In this document: positions 17,531-26,766 of the stretch, one piece after another
Layout: every line of letters begins with the position of its first letter
Numbering within the stretch: the first letter of the stretch is position 1
Origin: a virus
Virus record (IMG/VR): IMGVR_UViG_3300021960_000116
Location: 1 to 49,508 of that record
Direction: 5' to 3' (one strand)
DNA length: 49,508 nt
Position numbers and translations under genes: made by a program
The notes under the pieces: generated by a model
Databases searched by the model: none
What the model was told of the DNA's origin: nothing
What the model saw: only the letters and a program-made list of their open reading frames with translations

Positions 17531-20156
17531 TTAGCACCTCTTTTCCTGTTCCTACTATATCTTCTAGCCGAGGGTAAGCATTCCAAGGATATGCATACAT
17601 CTCTCTGGCCCCGCCTAGAAGTAAGACTTCAGCTTCGTTCGCAACTCCTCCCTTAAGTATCTTGAAAAAGCTCCAGATATCTTCCCTAGGAACGATTGTT
17701 GCGGTCATAGTCCCTTGGGACCCTAAAAATCGCCTAGCAATATCTTCTTCCAAAGAAAAAGAATTAATTGGTCTTGAGGGGACTACCACGGCGTTTTTCA
17801 TATCCTCCGCATTTCGCCAACCTCTATATAGAATTAGTTCCGTTATGTTTCGGTCAGCCAATACTTTCTGAGTTATGTTGTAATTGGCTCTTAGTATTTG
17901 TTTAAATAGCTTAAGCGCTTCTGGGTTCTGTTTAAACCCAGCATCTACCTGCTCTACGACCTTCTTACGCTCCGCAAATTTGTTCTCATCTGCTGTAGCT
18001 CTACCAGTTAGTGGTAAGCCGTTTTGAATATCAAATTCCTCTCTTAGGGCGTACATAGTGGCAATTCCAGAAGTGTAGTTGCTTGTGCCATTCCAGTTCT
18101 CATTCATTCTAGTCAATAGAAGTGACATCCCAAATATGGCAGGTTTGTTATCCGTGCCCATAGGAGAGAGCTCCAAGATTTTTACAATGTTTTTAAGTTG
18201 GTCTTTAGTCTCTTCTTCTCCGTACTCGCCAAGATATGGAACCTTAGCCATTTCGCTCTCTATAAGATTTTTTCCGTATTCGTTACCTGTTAGGCTGACG
18301 TCCCCCATTTTTTGTAGATTTTCTAGTGCATTTACGGCTGAGTCTGGTATGGCTCCTCGTCCTGCAGGATTAGTGCTGGCCTCGTCAGTCACCCAACGGC
18401 GAGCCTTACCTCTAATCAGACCATAGTCGTCAAGAAGTTTTTTAAACGCAGGGCTGGCTTCATCATCTACTAGCCACTTAGCATAAGCCTCTGCCCAATA
18501 CTCGTCGGTACTCTCTTCGCCATACTTAGATACTGGCTCCATCTGCTTAAGAGGGTTAACCTCTTTCTGCATTTCAGGAAGACCTTTTCTAAACCTCCAA
18601 GTAGGAGGACCCTTTTTGTATGAATTAGAGTTCAGCTCTTCGTGGTCCCAAATAACTGCCGCCATGATATGTCCAAGCTCATGGGCAACTGTGTACTTGT
18701 ACAAACTTTCCATGCTGTCCCAAGCGTTGGGCGATGCAAACTTCCTAATTAGCTCGTCTTTTCTTTCGATTGGTGCGGCGTTGTAGATGTCATTCAAGTT
18801 TGAAATTCTGTCCATAAAGACATTTATCTGAAGAGTTGCAAAATTAGTGTGAGCTAGTTCGCCCTCTAAAACTTCACCGGGGTAGTCGTCAGTGTTTTTG
18901 AAATTTATCTTTCTTACAATTTTAGACTTGTCTGGGCGAACGCTTCTATCAATTGCTTCAGTAGCAGCTTGGATGTAGTCCATATTGACGTCAGGTCTAA
19001 TTTTTCTGTCGCTGCCCTCTGGGAGCTCGATTATTGTATCCTTCGATTTGTTTATAAAATACCTTTGAGCAGGCTGTTTAGGATTAAATCCGTTAACCGT
19101 TTTCATAGCCAAAATCTTTAAAGACCAGTCGACTAAATTCGCCCGTAATCTTGATTCAGACGTGCTATTGTCATCAGCGTCTGGGTCCCGAGAGGCCAAA
19201 TCATCAAACTCTTTTTCGTCTAAAAAGTACTTCCCTATATCTGTTTTAGATTGGATGCCTTTTATCCTGAACTGCTCGGCAATTGTTCTTCCTAGAGACG
19301 ACTTTAAATCTTCGTCTTGCAGTAGCCTTTTATACTCTTGAGTTCTAGTGTGCTCTCTGTATCCTTTTATTGGAGATACGTTGAGTGGGTCCTGCATTCC
19401 CAAGCCTTGTTCTAGCACCGAGAAGCTACTGTCTTTACCGTCGTAAGTCGCTGGGAACTCGGTCTTAAGTTGTTTGTTTACTTCAGTCTGGTCTTTGGAG
19501 CTTAGATAGTCTCCATAGTTTTCAAATCCACTAGTAAATTCTCTACTAAACTCCACACGCCTTTCAATGGGTTTAAACTGATGTGAGTTTTTACGAGCTA
19601 TGTTGCTGTAAGACTTGTTGATGTCTGCATAAAATTGTTTAATAGCAGAATTCATACCCTTTATGTCGAAGTATCGCTCTCCGTCTGGGCCCTCTTTTAT
19701 ATAATCTTTGATTTGTTCGCGGACACCTATAATTTTGTAAATCATTTGAATAGGAGTAAGTTCTCCGCCATTCTCTGCGCCATCCGCGTTAGTAATCGGT
19801 AAAACTTTGTCCAAGTAGCGATTTCCAGCTGTTTCGAGCTCTGCTGAGAGTTTTCTACTATAAGCTCTCTCAAATTCTTTATTCGAGGAACTTTTAGGGA
19901 TAGCAATAAAGTCACCGCTATCTATGGATTTTTTGTAGTTGTACGTGTCTATATCAACTTCTACGCCCTCAACTGAGTCGTAATCAACTGAGCCATCATC
20001 GTCTTCGTCAGACTCGATGTCTAGTAGCTTGACATTGGCGTAATCTACGGAGCCATCGTCGTCATCATCCGACGGGATGTCCTCTAGCTTTAGAGAAGGC
20101 TGGATGTCTCTGTAATCAACTTTAGGAGCTTGGGGCCCCTCCTCCAGCCCTTCCAT
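17523..20156 (-). CDS. Zinc-peptidase motif plus ADP-ribosyltransferase head protein
   Basis: 877 aa. The N-terminus has two imperfect acidic repeats (DDDDDGSVDYANV and DEDDDGSVDYDSV). Near residue 490 is YTVAHELGHIM, a gluzincin-type HExxH motif, with a plausible downstream glutamate region (STDEYWAEAYAKWL). The C-terminal ~130 residues look like an R-S-E class ADP-ribosyltransferase: LYRGW (Arg, about 777), INSFSLEEDIARRF (STS-like, about 796), and NEAEVLLLGG (ExE, about 840). This combination resembles MuF-type phage proteins carried in or on the capsid and delivered with DNA, where they modify host targets. Targets are unknown. It lies between two other very large head-associated genes. 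Confidence 0.75.
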   Translation of the reverse strand: MEGLEEGPQAPKVDYRDIQPSLKLEDIPSDDDDDGSVDYANVKLLDIESDEDDDGSVDYDSVEGVEVDIDTYNYKKSIDSGDFIAIPKSSSNKEFERAYSRKLSAELETAGNRYLDKVLPITNADGAENGGELTPIQMIYKIIGVREQIKDYIKEGPDGERYFDIKGMNSAIKQFYADINKSYSNIARKNSHQFKPIERRVEFSREFTSGFENYGDYLSSKDQTEVNKQLKTEFPATYDGKDSSFSVLEQGLGMQDPLNVSPIKGYREHTRTQEYKRLLQDEDLKSSLGRTIAEQFRIKGIQSKTDIGKYFLDEKEFDDLASRDPDADDNSTSESRLRANLVDWSLKILAMKTVNGFNPKQPAQRYFINKSKDTIIELPEGSDRKIRPDVNMDYIQAATEAIDRSVRPDKSKIVRKINFKNTDDYPGEVLEGELAHTNFATLQINVFMDRISNLNDIYNAAPIERKDELIRKFASPNAWDSMESLYKYTVAHELGHIMAAVIWDHEELNSNSYKKGPPTWRFRKGLPEMQKEVNPLKQMEPVSKYGEESTDEYWAEAYAKWLVDDEASPAFKKLLDDYGLIRGKARRWVTDEASTNPAGRGAIPDSAVNALENLQKMGDVSLTGNEYGKNLIESEMAKVPYLGEYGEEETKDQLKNIVKILELSPMGTDNKPAIFGMSLLLTRMNENWNGTSNYTSGIATMYALREEFDIQNGLPLTGRATADENKFAERKKVVEQVDAGFKQNPEALKLFKQILRANYNITQKVLADRNITELILYRGWRNAEDMKNAVVVPSRPINSFSLEEDIARRFLGSQGTMTATIVPREDIWSFFKILKGGVANEAEVLLLGGAREMYAYPWNAYPRLEDIVGTGKEVLID

Positions 20157-20182
20157 TCTCAGCGAGGGCTGGATGGGCCCAC

Positions 20183-23029
20183 CTATTTTTTTAGATTACG
20201 AACTTCTCCGCGCTTGACGTTGGTCTTCTTGAGGTCGCCGTCTGGAGTCTTATAGACAATAATCCAAACAGGGTCACCGTCTTTATTCTTAGCAGCCTTC
20301 TTGTCTACAATCTCTCCAGCAATCTCGCCGCTCTTGTTGATGTAGGGACTTCCAATTCCTGCGGTGTCAATAGACATCGAGTTATCTGGCAAATCTGGAA
20401 TTGTTTCGGTGTCATCTATCTCATCGATAGGTACAACTTTGACCTTTTCCTTAACGGGGGTTCCATCGCTGTTGACCAGAGGCTTAGCACCCAGACGCTG
20501 AACAACCTTTTCTTCTCCCTTTATCCAAGGTGTGTACGAAGTCATAGCATCTTTGTCAGAGTCGTCGCCAGTTCCTTCTGCAACAAATACTAATGACCTA
20601 GACCTAGTCTCGATAGCTTCACTAGTAATATTTCCCTTATTGTCTAGATACTCGACAAACACATAGTCTTTGTAGTCATAAGTGCTGCCGTCAACCTCGG
20701 TGCGTTCACTCTGAGAAAGCTTCCTAACACGTCCGATGGAAACCTTGTCATCGTTGTTGAGGAACTCAACAATGTCGCCTTCTTTAAGAACCTTGCCGTC
20801 GTAGCTAACGTGAGGCTTTTCGAACATGATATCTTCACTAGAGTCCCACAGTGCCTTCCAAGCGTTAGTGGTTAGAGCACCTAGAACGCGGGCGTTCTCT
20901 TTGGGATAACGCTTCTTGTAGTTCTCGCGAATCTTGTCAATTAGACCTTGGGCAGTCTCTTCGTTTCTAGCCCAGCTTGGCATCTTGTTGGCAATTGCAA
21001 GCAGTCTAAAGGCAACATCATCAGACTTACCTTGAACCAGAGACTCGTATAGGGAGTCCGTGCTGCTCCTCAATACGTTTGCAAGCTGGCCTTCAGAGTA
21101 GTTCAGACGAACTGCGTTACCGCTAGTATTTCTGTCGAACCACTGCTCTAGAGTCATAAACCTTGCTACCTGAGTTTTGTACCAGTCCGTGTAGAGGTCT
21201 GCATCACCGTTAAACTCTTCGTCAAACTTTCTTAGGTGGTACTCGGCGCGGTCAATCTCAACCTGCTTCTTTCTGTCCGAGTCTGGGAGATTGTTGGCCT
21301 TAGCTAGTTTCTTTTCTAGGGTACTGCGAGTAATTCTTCTAGTCTTTTCAGCACTGAAGAAGTCAAGACGCTTAGCCAATGTTCCCGGTTCGAAGTAGGT
21401 CTGTAGGTCTAGCTTGCTCTCCTTGGGGTTTTCCCTTCCAGCCAGCTGGTCAGTCAGTCGGAAGATACCGTTCTTCTTTCCAAAGATAGCTTCGTAAGAG
21501 TCTCGAGTGTCGTAGTGCCACAGCTCTTTCTTGCTCCCGTCGGGAGAATCAATTTCAAAGCCGAGCATGAAAGAACCCTCGTTAGTTCTAGTAATTTTGC
21601 TAGTCAGGGTATATTCGGTACCGTCGGGGTCAGTAAACTTGCTGCGCTCTACTACAATTTCGCCCTTGTCATTGACTTTAGCGTCAGGGAGCTTATCAAT
21701 AATCTCTGCTAGAACTTCGTCGCCATCCTGAGCAAGAACGGACTTACCGTCTTTATCGAAGATTGCTAGAGGCTTGCCATTCTCGTCTAGTTCTGCAGAG
21801 AATCCGCTCTTGGAGCTTCTGGCAACTTCGTCAGACATGCCGTCTGGACGAGCAATGTCTTTGCCATCGTCTTTAGCTGCCGCGCTTGGTGGCTTGAAGT
21901 CAAGAAGTTTTTCCTTCTTTTCAAAGTCTGACGGACCCTTAGGTGCTTCTGCTTCGGGAGTCTCTGGGGCATCTGACTCTGGAGCTTCTGGAGCCTTAGC
22001 TGGTTCAGTTGGCTTAGAAGTTTCTTTAGCCTCAGAGGGCTTGGTTCGTGGAGCGGTTGGCTTCTTCTTAAACTTTGCTTTATTTGGTTTGGAGACTACT
22101 TTAACTGTTTCAGTGTTTGCAGCAGAAAGAGTTGCCCTCTTTCCAGTCTCGTCTTCCACTACTACATCTAGAGCAGAACCTTGGCTTCCCGGTTTTTGGG
22201 ATAGCTTCCTAACAATTCCTTCTTTTCCAGAAGAGAACTGAATAACGTCACCTTCAACTAGCTGCTCGACAGTTTTTTCTTTGGTTTCTACAGAATCAAA
22301 TGCTTTTGCTTTTGCAACGACGTTGTCAAGCAAAATTGTGACGTCTTCCTCGTCCAGAACCCTATCAATGAGCTCGTCCGTAAGAGTCCTGTAAAGAGGC
22401 TCGGTTTTTGCTCCGCTGCCGTCGAATGGTCGAAATCCTTCTTCTTTGGAGTCAAGTACGTCTATAAGCTCTTCTTTGGAGAGCTGCTGCTCGGCTACTG
22501 CAGGGGCAAGCTTGGCAACTGGCTCTTTTTCACGCTCTTCGCGGAGAGGAGCATCTTCATCTTCTGCAAGACCGCTAGCAAGTTCTTTGTCTAGCTCGGT
22601 AGCAGCCTGAGGATTCATCTGCTCCAAGGTCTGAGGCTGGTCTGCTAGGTCTTCAGGGAGGTCAGCTTTAGCGTCAGGGTCAATGCCGTGCTTAAGTAGG
22701 TAGTCACGGTCAAGTTTGATGCCTGTAGCCAAACTACCGTTCTTGGGGTCAATCTCTAGGATTGTGTCGGGCTTAATGCCATACTCTTCGTAGCCCTTAC
22801 CGACAAGTAGTCGGATATTATTAATTTGTCCTTTTTTGGTTGCGGTACCACCAGCAGAGCGACCCTCTATTTGAACAATTGTGCCATCTGGAAGCTCTAG
22901 CTCTGCGACAACTTTTGCACCGTAGGGGACCCAGCGTCCGTTATCATCACGTGGTTGGAGGCGTGCTCTAGCACTTTTTGCTAGACGAGAATTGCCGTCT
23001 GAGAGCAGTGGTTCAAAAATTTCGGACAT
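20183..23029 (-). CDS. Large head-associated protein with SH3-like repeats
   Basis: 948 aa if it starts at the ATG 23029 (AAGGGATGTTTG upstream; a TTG one codon earlier is possible). No enzyme motif seen. Near the N-terminus is LQPRDDNGRW followed by a small beta domain, a module also present in the 1511-aa protein. Two similar segments, LVEGDVIQFSSG..GIVRKLSQ (about 255) and LKEGDIVEFLNN..GRVRKLSQ (about 755), look like duplicated SH3/KOW-type beta barrels. A Pro/Ala/Glu/Lys-rich linker spans about 330-400. The middle (about 520-730) is helical. By location it is probably an internal capsid protein; function unknown. Confidence 0.6.
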   Translation of the reverse strand: MSEIFEPLLSDGNSRLAKSARARLQPRDDNGRWVPYGAKVVAELELPDGTIVQIEGRSAGGTATKKGQINNIRLLVGKGYEEYGIKPDTILEIDPKNGSLATGIKLDRDYLLKHGIDPDAKADLPEDLADQPQTLEQMNPQAATELDKELASGLAEDEDAPLREEREKEPVAKLAPAVAEQQLSKEELIDVLDSKEEGFRPFDGSGAKTEPLYRTLTDELIDRVLDEEDVTILLDNVVAKAKAFDSVETKEKTVEQLVEGDVIQFSSGKEGIVRKLSQKPGSQGSALDVVVEDETGKRATLSAANTETVKVVSKPNKAKFKKKPTAPRTKPSEAKETSKPTEPAKAPEAPESDAPETPEAEAPKGPSDFEKKEKLLDFKPPSAAAKDDGKDIARPDGMSDEVARSSKSGFSAELDENGKPLAIFDKDGKSVLAQDGDEVLAEIIDKLPDAKVNDKGEIVVERSKFTDPDGTEYTLTSKITRTNEGSFMLGFEIDSPDGSKKELWHYDTRDSYEAIFGKKNGIFRLTDQLAGRENPKESKLDLQTYFEPGTLAKRLDFFSAEKTRRITRSTLEKKLAKANNLPDSDRKKQVEIDRAEYHLRKFDEEFNGDADLYTDWYKTQVARFMTLEQWFDRNTSGNAVRLNYSEGQLANVLRSSTDSLYESLVQGKSDDVAFRLLAIANKMPSWARNEETAQGLIDKIRENYKKRYPKENARVLGALTTNAWKALWDSSEDIMFEKPHVSYDGKVLKEGDIVEFLNNDDKVSIGRVRKLSQSERTEVDGSTYDYKDYVFVEYLDNKGNITSEAIETRSRSLVFVAEGTGDDSDKDAMTSYTPWIKGEEKVVQRLGAKPLVNSDGTPVKEKVKVVPIDEIDDTETIPDLPDNSMSIDTAGIGSPYINKSGEIAGEIVDKKAAKNKDGDPVWIIVYKTPDGDLKKTNVKRGEVRNLKK

Positions 23030-23102
23030 CAAACATCCCTTATATGAGTATTAGCAAGCTATTTAAAATTTTACCCTACTTAGGACGTACCCGAGTGGGG
23101 TC

Positions 23103-23621
23103 TTAGAGTAGCTCTGGCGTAATCCCAGTGATGTTTGCAATACGAGAGTAGATAAGTTCTTTTGTCTCGTCAGCAACTTCGCCCGATGCAAGCAATGCCT
23201 TCAGCCGTGTGGTGGCATGAACTAGCTTGAGAGTGTCGTCGGTTGGAGTTAGGGAAGCAACAATCACTGAGCCAGCTGAAGGAGAAAGTTCGGGAGAACC
23301 AGCAATCCATGCAGCTGCTGCAACAGGGTCCAACGTAGGGTTGTCTGGGTGGCCCGAGGGGAGCATAGATGTGTACCGTTGTGTGTACTCGTTGGCGTCA
23401 CCTAGGCCGCAAGCGTAGTTTGCGTACTCCTGAAGGTCCCAAAGGATAGCGTTTGGAAGTTCTGCCTTGTCCATGTAGGAGTTGTAGTATTCGTACGCTG
23501 AAGCGGCAACTGACTCGAGGTTCTCTGCTGCAAGTTGGCGAGATTCTCCAACTAGCTCGTTTACGTCAGAGAGAATGTTTTCAATTGCATATTCAGAGAT
23601 GAAAGTCTTCCACTCACTCAT
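23103..23621 (-). CDS. Helical protein in head operon, unknown
   Basis: 172 aa, start ATG overlapping the upstream stop (TAATG). Predominantly helical and acidic (SDVNELVGESRQLAAENLES), with LDPVAAAAWIAGSP in the middle and a helical end. No recognised family. Its tight coupling to the next-upstream head gene suggests an assembly or internal virion role. A 70-bp AT-rich gap follows before the 948-aa gene. Confidence 0.55.
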   Translation of the reverse strand: MSEWKTFISEYAIENILSDVNELVGESRQLAAENLESVAASAYEYYNSYMDKAELPNAILWDLQEYANYACGLGDANEYTQRYTSMLPSGHPDNPTLDPVAAAAWIAGSPELSPSAGSVIVASLTPTDDTLKLVHATTRLKALLASGEVADETKELIYSRIANITGITPELL

Positions 23622-24538
23622 TAAATTTCCTCTTTCGGAAGTAGGTCAGCATCTGGGCTGTCATACAGCTGAGTAGCTAGCAGAGATGCTCTTTCAAACG
23701 GATTCTCTCCCGCTTTAACGCCTCTCACCCAAGCTGCTCTAATACTAGGAATTATATCATAGCCAAGTCCCGAGTACTCAGCGAACGAGTGAATGGCGTG
23801 CTCTACAGACACATAATCGTCCTGTGCAAGGAGCTTCACTTCGAGCTGAGAGTCAATGTATGAGTCAAAAGCTGAAGCAGTTAACGCCGCCGAATCTTTT
23901 TTAGAAGACTTAGGGTGACTACTGGGAAGGAGGTCGTTATCAGTGACATACTTGCTGTTCTTAGGCTTTCCAGTTCTGAGTAGGTGAAGGAAGGCGTTGA
24001 CCCTCGCCATCGCCCAGGAGTTACGATTTTGGTCGGGACGGTGAGAAGTAGAAAAAGCACCAGCACCCCTGCGATAAACCGCCTTAAGTGTTCTAACACT
24101 GGTTTTCTTGGACGCTGTGTCTCCGTGCTTTTCGTTGTGCTCATCGGCCTTCTTTTTCAGTGACCCCTCTACTTTTTTACTGAAAGTGATTGACTTACCG
24201 CCAGCAGCTGACCCCTTAGCATTTTTGCTAGAACCTTTAATTTGGTCCTTCTTGGGAGCAGGCTTAGACCCAGCAGTTGCAGCAATTGCAGCGTCTCCTG
24301 CTGGGACGCAGTTGGGTACCATCTTTCCATCTTTTTCCTTCATTCCCACTTGGACGTAGCCCTCCCAGCAGGGGTCTCCCGCTGCGGCTTCATCCTCGTG
24401 AGCATCATCACGCATTAGTGTGCCGTCTGGCATGTAGTGATAGCCCTCTGGGGCTTCTTTCTTTTCGCCATCAAGGTTTTCTGCGGGAGCCGCGTGGCCG
24501 CCCGTAGCCATAATGACTTTTTCTAGGTAATCAGACAT
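23621..24538 (-). CDS. Head-associated protein with conserved RGAGAFSTSHRP module
   Basis: 305 aa. Near residue 58 it has a Cys-containing segment (PCWEGYVQVGMKEKDGKMV, then PNCVP). From about 130 to 215 it carries a module I recognise as recurrent in phage head or portal-neighbour proteins: RTLKAVYRRGAGAFSTSHRP, NSWAMARVNAFLHLLRTGKP and SKYVTDNDLLP. The first is basic and may contact DNA. The N-terminus has MATGGHAAPAEN, sharing GGHAAP with the capsid protein. The C-terminal part is helical. It begins directly after the Dps-like stop. A scaffold or internal role is likely but not shown. Confidence 0.6.
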   Translation of the reverse strand: MSDYLEKVIMATGGHAAPAENLDGEKKEAPEGYHYMPDGTLMRDDAHEDEAAAGDPCWEGYVQVGMKEKDGKMVPNCVPAGDAAIAATAGSKPAPKKDQIKGSSKNAKGSAAGGKSITFSKKVEGSLKKKADEHNEKHGDTASKKTSVRTLKAVYRRGAGAFSTSHRPDQNRNSWAMARVNAFLHLLRTGKPKNSKYVTDNDLLPSSHPKSSKKDSAALTASAFDSYIDSQLEVKLLAQDDYVSVEHAIHSFAEYSGLGYDIIPSIRAAWVRGVKAGENPFERASLLATQLYDSPDADLLPKEEI

Positions 24539-24994
24539 TTAGCGAACTCCTAGGAATGCCTTAATCTGCCATCTCCACTTTTTGTGCATGTCTTCGCGCT
24601 GAGCGAGGAAGTCCATAAGACCAAACTCGCGGCACTTTTCTGCAATCTCTCCTGCTTCATGCAAGCAAGCAATCATCGTGTCGTTGACGCGAAGTGCTGA
24701 CTGAAGCATGAACTGAACGGAAGAACCATCGTGACGCTCTTCCTTAATTGTTGAAAGGTCTAGGTAGTCCTGTAGCAAGTATGGAGCAGGGTAGCCAACC
24801 TTAAGAATGTTTTCTGCTAGAACATCGACAGAACTCTCAACGTCTTCGTAGAGCATCCCAAAGAACTCGTGGTACTCGCCGAAGTCTGGGCCAAGTACGT
24901 TCCAGTGGTATCCCTGAAAGATAAATCTGGTTGTGATGGTGTCAGCTAGTAGTTGGGCTAGCTTCGAGCCAAGTTCTGGATTGGGGTGGTGCAT
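24539..24994 (-). CDS. dps: Dps-like ferritin (DNA protection during starvation)
   Basis: 151 aa, the usual Dps length, ATG behind GAGGCATAAAA. Dps proteins form 12-mers that oxidise Fe(II) with peroxide and store iron, limiting hydroxyl-radical damage. The signature is clear: FIFQGYHWNVLGPDFGEYHE then LYEDVESSVDVLAENI. His30, His42, Asp57 and Glu61 fit the dinuclear ferroxidase site at the dimer interface. The position equal to Asp47 of the Listeria protein is Gly46 here, so the second metal site may be weaker. There is no long basic DNA-binding tail, only MHHPNPELGS. It sits between portal and head genes, so it is expected to be expressed late. Confidence 0.88.
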   Translation of the reverse strand: MHHPNPELGSKLAQLLADTITTRFIFQGYHWNVLGPDFGEYHEFFGMLYEDVESSVDVLAENILKVGYPAPYLLQDYLDLSTIKEERHDGSSVQFMLQSALRVNDTMIACLHEAGEIAEKCREFGLMDFLAQREDMHKKWRWQIKAFLGVR

Positions 24995-24996
24995 TT

Positions 24997-26748
24997 TTAT
25001 GCCTCAGGTTCTGCTAGTGGTGGTACTGGAGGTTCGAGAGTTTGGTCGGCGGACTCATTCTCGGCTGGCTCTTCTTCAGCTACTGGCTCTCCCTGAAGGA
25101 GCTGGTCAATCTCTGGTGGGATTGGAGCACCAGTTGCTTGACTTGCATCACTTCTAATCTTGTCCATAACTTCTGGGGCAACAGAGCCAAGCATTGCCTC
25201 GGTAAGTTCTGGAGTAACCATACCCTTCTGCATTACTAGTCTTAGGGCCAGTTCTTCTGGGCTTGGTGCATCCGCCTCGGAGAATCCGTGAGCACGACGC
25301 CATGCATCAAAAGATACTGCCATCTTGTCAAAGCCCATGTCTGCATCTGCAGCGCGGTCATTACGAGTAGCAACTAGAGACGGGTCGTACCAGATGCAAA
25401 CGTTCTTAACTTCTTCTTCTGTGTACCCGTTTGCAACTAGGTATGGACGCAGATACATAACTGTAAAGGCATCAACGATGAGCAACATGAGTGGCTCGAT
25501 GTGTGCCTTATAAAGAGCTTCGTCAATTTGCAGCGCGTTCGAATACTTAACATTCGCTAGACCAGTGACTACATCCTTAGGGACGTCAAGTCCCTGCATG
25601 ATGCGCTCAAGCACACGGTCTGCACGCTGTGCCAAGGCGGGGTCGAAAGAACGCTCAAACTTGAACTGCTTGATGCGGTCGCCAAGTTCCGCAGGTCCGC
25701 GGATGATAAGCGGTACAACAGCAGATGCAGAGTCCTCGTCCTTAATAGGCGTGGTCATTGCATCAATTAGCTGGTCTTCAAACTCGTCTGCTGCTTCCTC
25801 AGCTGTGTAAGTTTCGTTGTAATTGCCATCTTCATCGTAAGGATAATCAGGGTCAGGACCAGCGGCAACAGAAAGACCGTCAGGAAGATATAGAGCGCCA
25901 GCATTGAGGCGAGAGCGAGCAGTCGCACGGAATGTCCTATTCAAAAGTAGAAGCTCAGCGCAGAGGTCTAGTAGACCGCGCAAGCTTGAGTCAGCTTCTT
26001 GAGTGTAGCGAGGGTGTGAACGCCAGATGCGTCCAACGAATGCTGACTGAGGAAGCTTGATTGCTTCTTTGCTGCCCTGAGACATTACAGATGCAGTTCC
26101 ACCGCCAACGTCACGACGAGGGTTGATTATGTAGTTACCGCGCTGGTCTACCTGAAGCTCGTCGACAGAACGAACGTCCCAAGTCTCGGGGAGCTGAGAA
26201 CCGACACGCTCTGGAATCTGTACTAGGTAGCACTCACCTGTAACCTGAAGGTTTAGGGCTGCATCTTTCAAAAGACCGGGCTGTCCACCGTAGGCAGAGC
26301 TTAGACGGTCAAGTGCGCGTTGAGCAGCTGCCGCTAGGCGGTCGTCTACCTTCTCTACGTCCTCGATAGGAGACGGTGCTTCGTTTGGGTTGTTGATTGC
26401 GGCAGCGTAAAGACGAATTCTTGAAACAACAGACGCAACAAGATTGAAAGCGTACTTAATCTCGCCGATAGAGTCGTAGTATTCCCAAGCTTCGCTCTGC
26501 CAAGCAGTGGATGCTGACTGGCGACGTGCTTTAAAGAGCTCCGCTTCGGTTTTGTCGTCTAGTTTGACCTGAGCGGCGGCGGCGGTAAGCCCTCTTGGTT
26601 GATTGAAGGCTGCTGGTTCGGCATAAACAACGCCAAAAGAGTCAACAGAAACCCCGGGAGCTACACGAGTGGCAGTTCTAGGTGCTGAAGCACGTACGCC
26701 TCTACGAGATTCGCTTGAATTCTCGTTTTCTTTCTTAAAAATAGCCAA
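24997..26748 (-). CDS. Portal protein
   Basis: 583 aa. The dodecameric portal forms the DNA entry ring and docks the terminase. The sequence has the actinophage portal pattern: WQSEAWEYYDSIGEIKYAFN, VASVVSRIRLYAAAIN, GECYLVQIPE, WRSHPRYTQEADSSLRGLLD, the long crown/stem helices, and LERIMQGLDVPKDVVTGLAN. It has an acidic, Pro-rich C-terminus. It follows the terminase by two small genes and precedes the Dps-like gene, whose start is 2 bases after the portal stop. Confidence 0.92.
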   Translation of the reverse strand: MAIFKKENENSSESRRGVRASAPRTATRVAPGVSVDSFGVVYAEPAAFNQPRGLTAAAAQVKLDDKTEAELFKARRQSASTAWQSEAWEYYDSIGEIKYAFNLVASVVSRIRLYAAAINNPNEAPSPIEDVEKVDDRLAAAAQRALDRLSSAYGGQPGLLKDAALNLQVTGECYLVQIPERVGSQLPETWDVRSVDELQVDQRGNYIINPRRDVGGGTASVMSQGSKEAIKLPQSAFVGRIWRSHPRYTQEADSSLRGLLDLCAELLLLNRTFRATARSRLNAGALYLPDGLSVAAGPDPDYPYDEDGNYNETYTAEEAADEFEDQLIDAMTTPIKDEDSASAVVPLIIRGPAELGDRIKQFKFERSFDPALAQRADRVLERIMQGLDVPKDVVTGLANVKYSNALQIDEALYKAHIEPLMLLIVDAFTVMYLRPYLVANGYTEEEVKNVCIWYDPSLVATRNDRAADADMGFDKMAVSFDAWRRAHGFSEADAPSPEELALRLVMQKGMVTPELTEAMLGSVAPEVMDKIRSDASQATGAPIPPEIDQLLQGEPVAEEEPAENESADQTLEPPVPPLAEPEA

Positions 26749-26766
26749 AAGTGGCTCCTACCTGTC

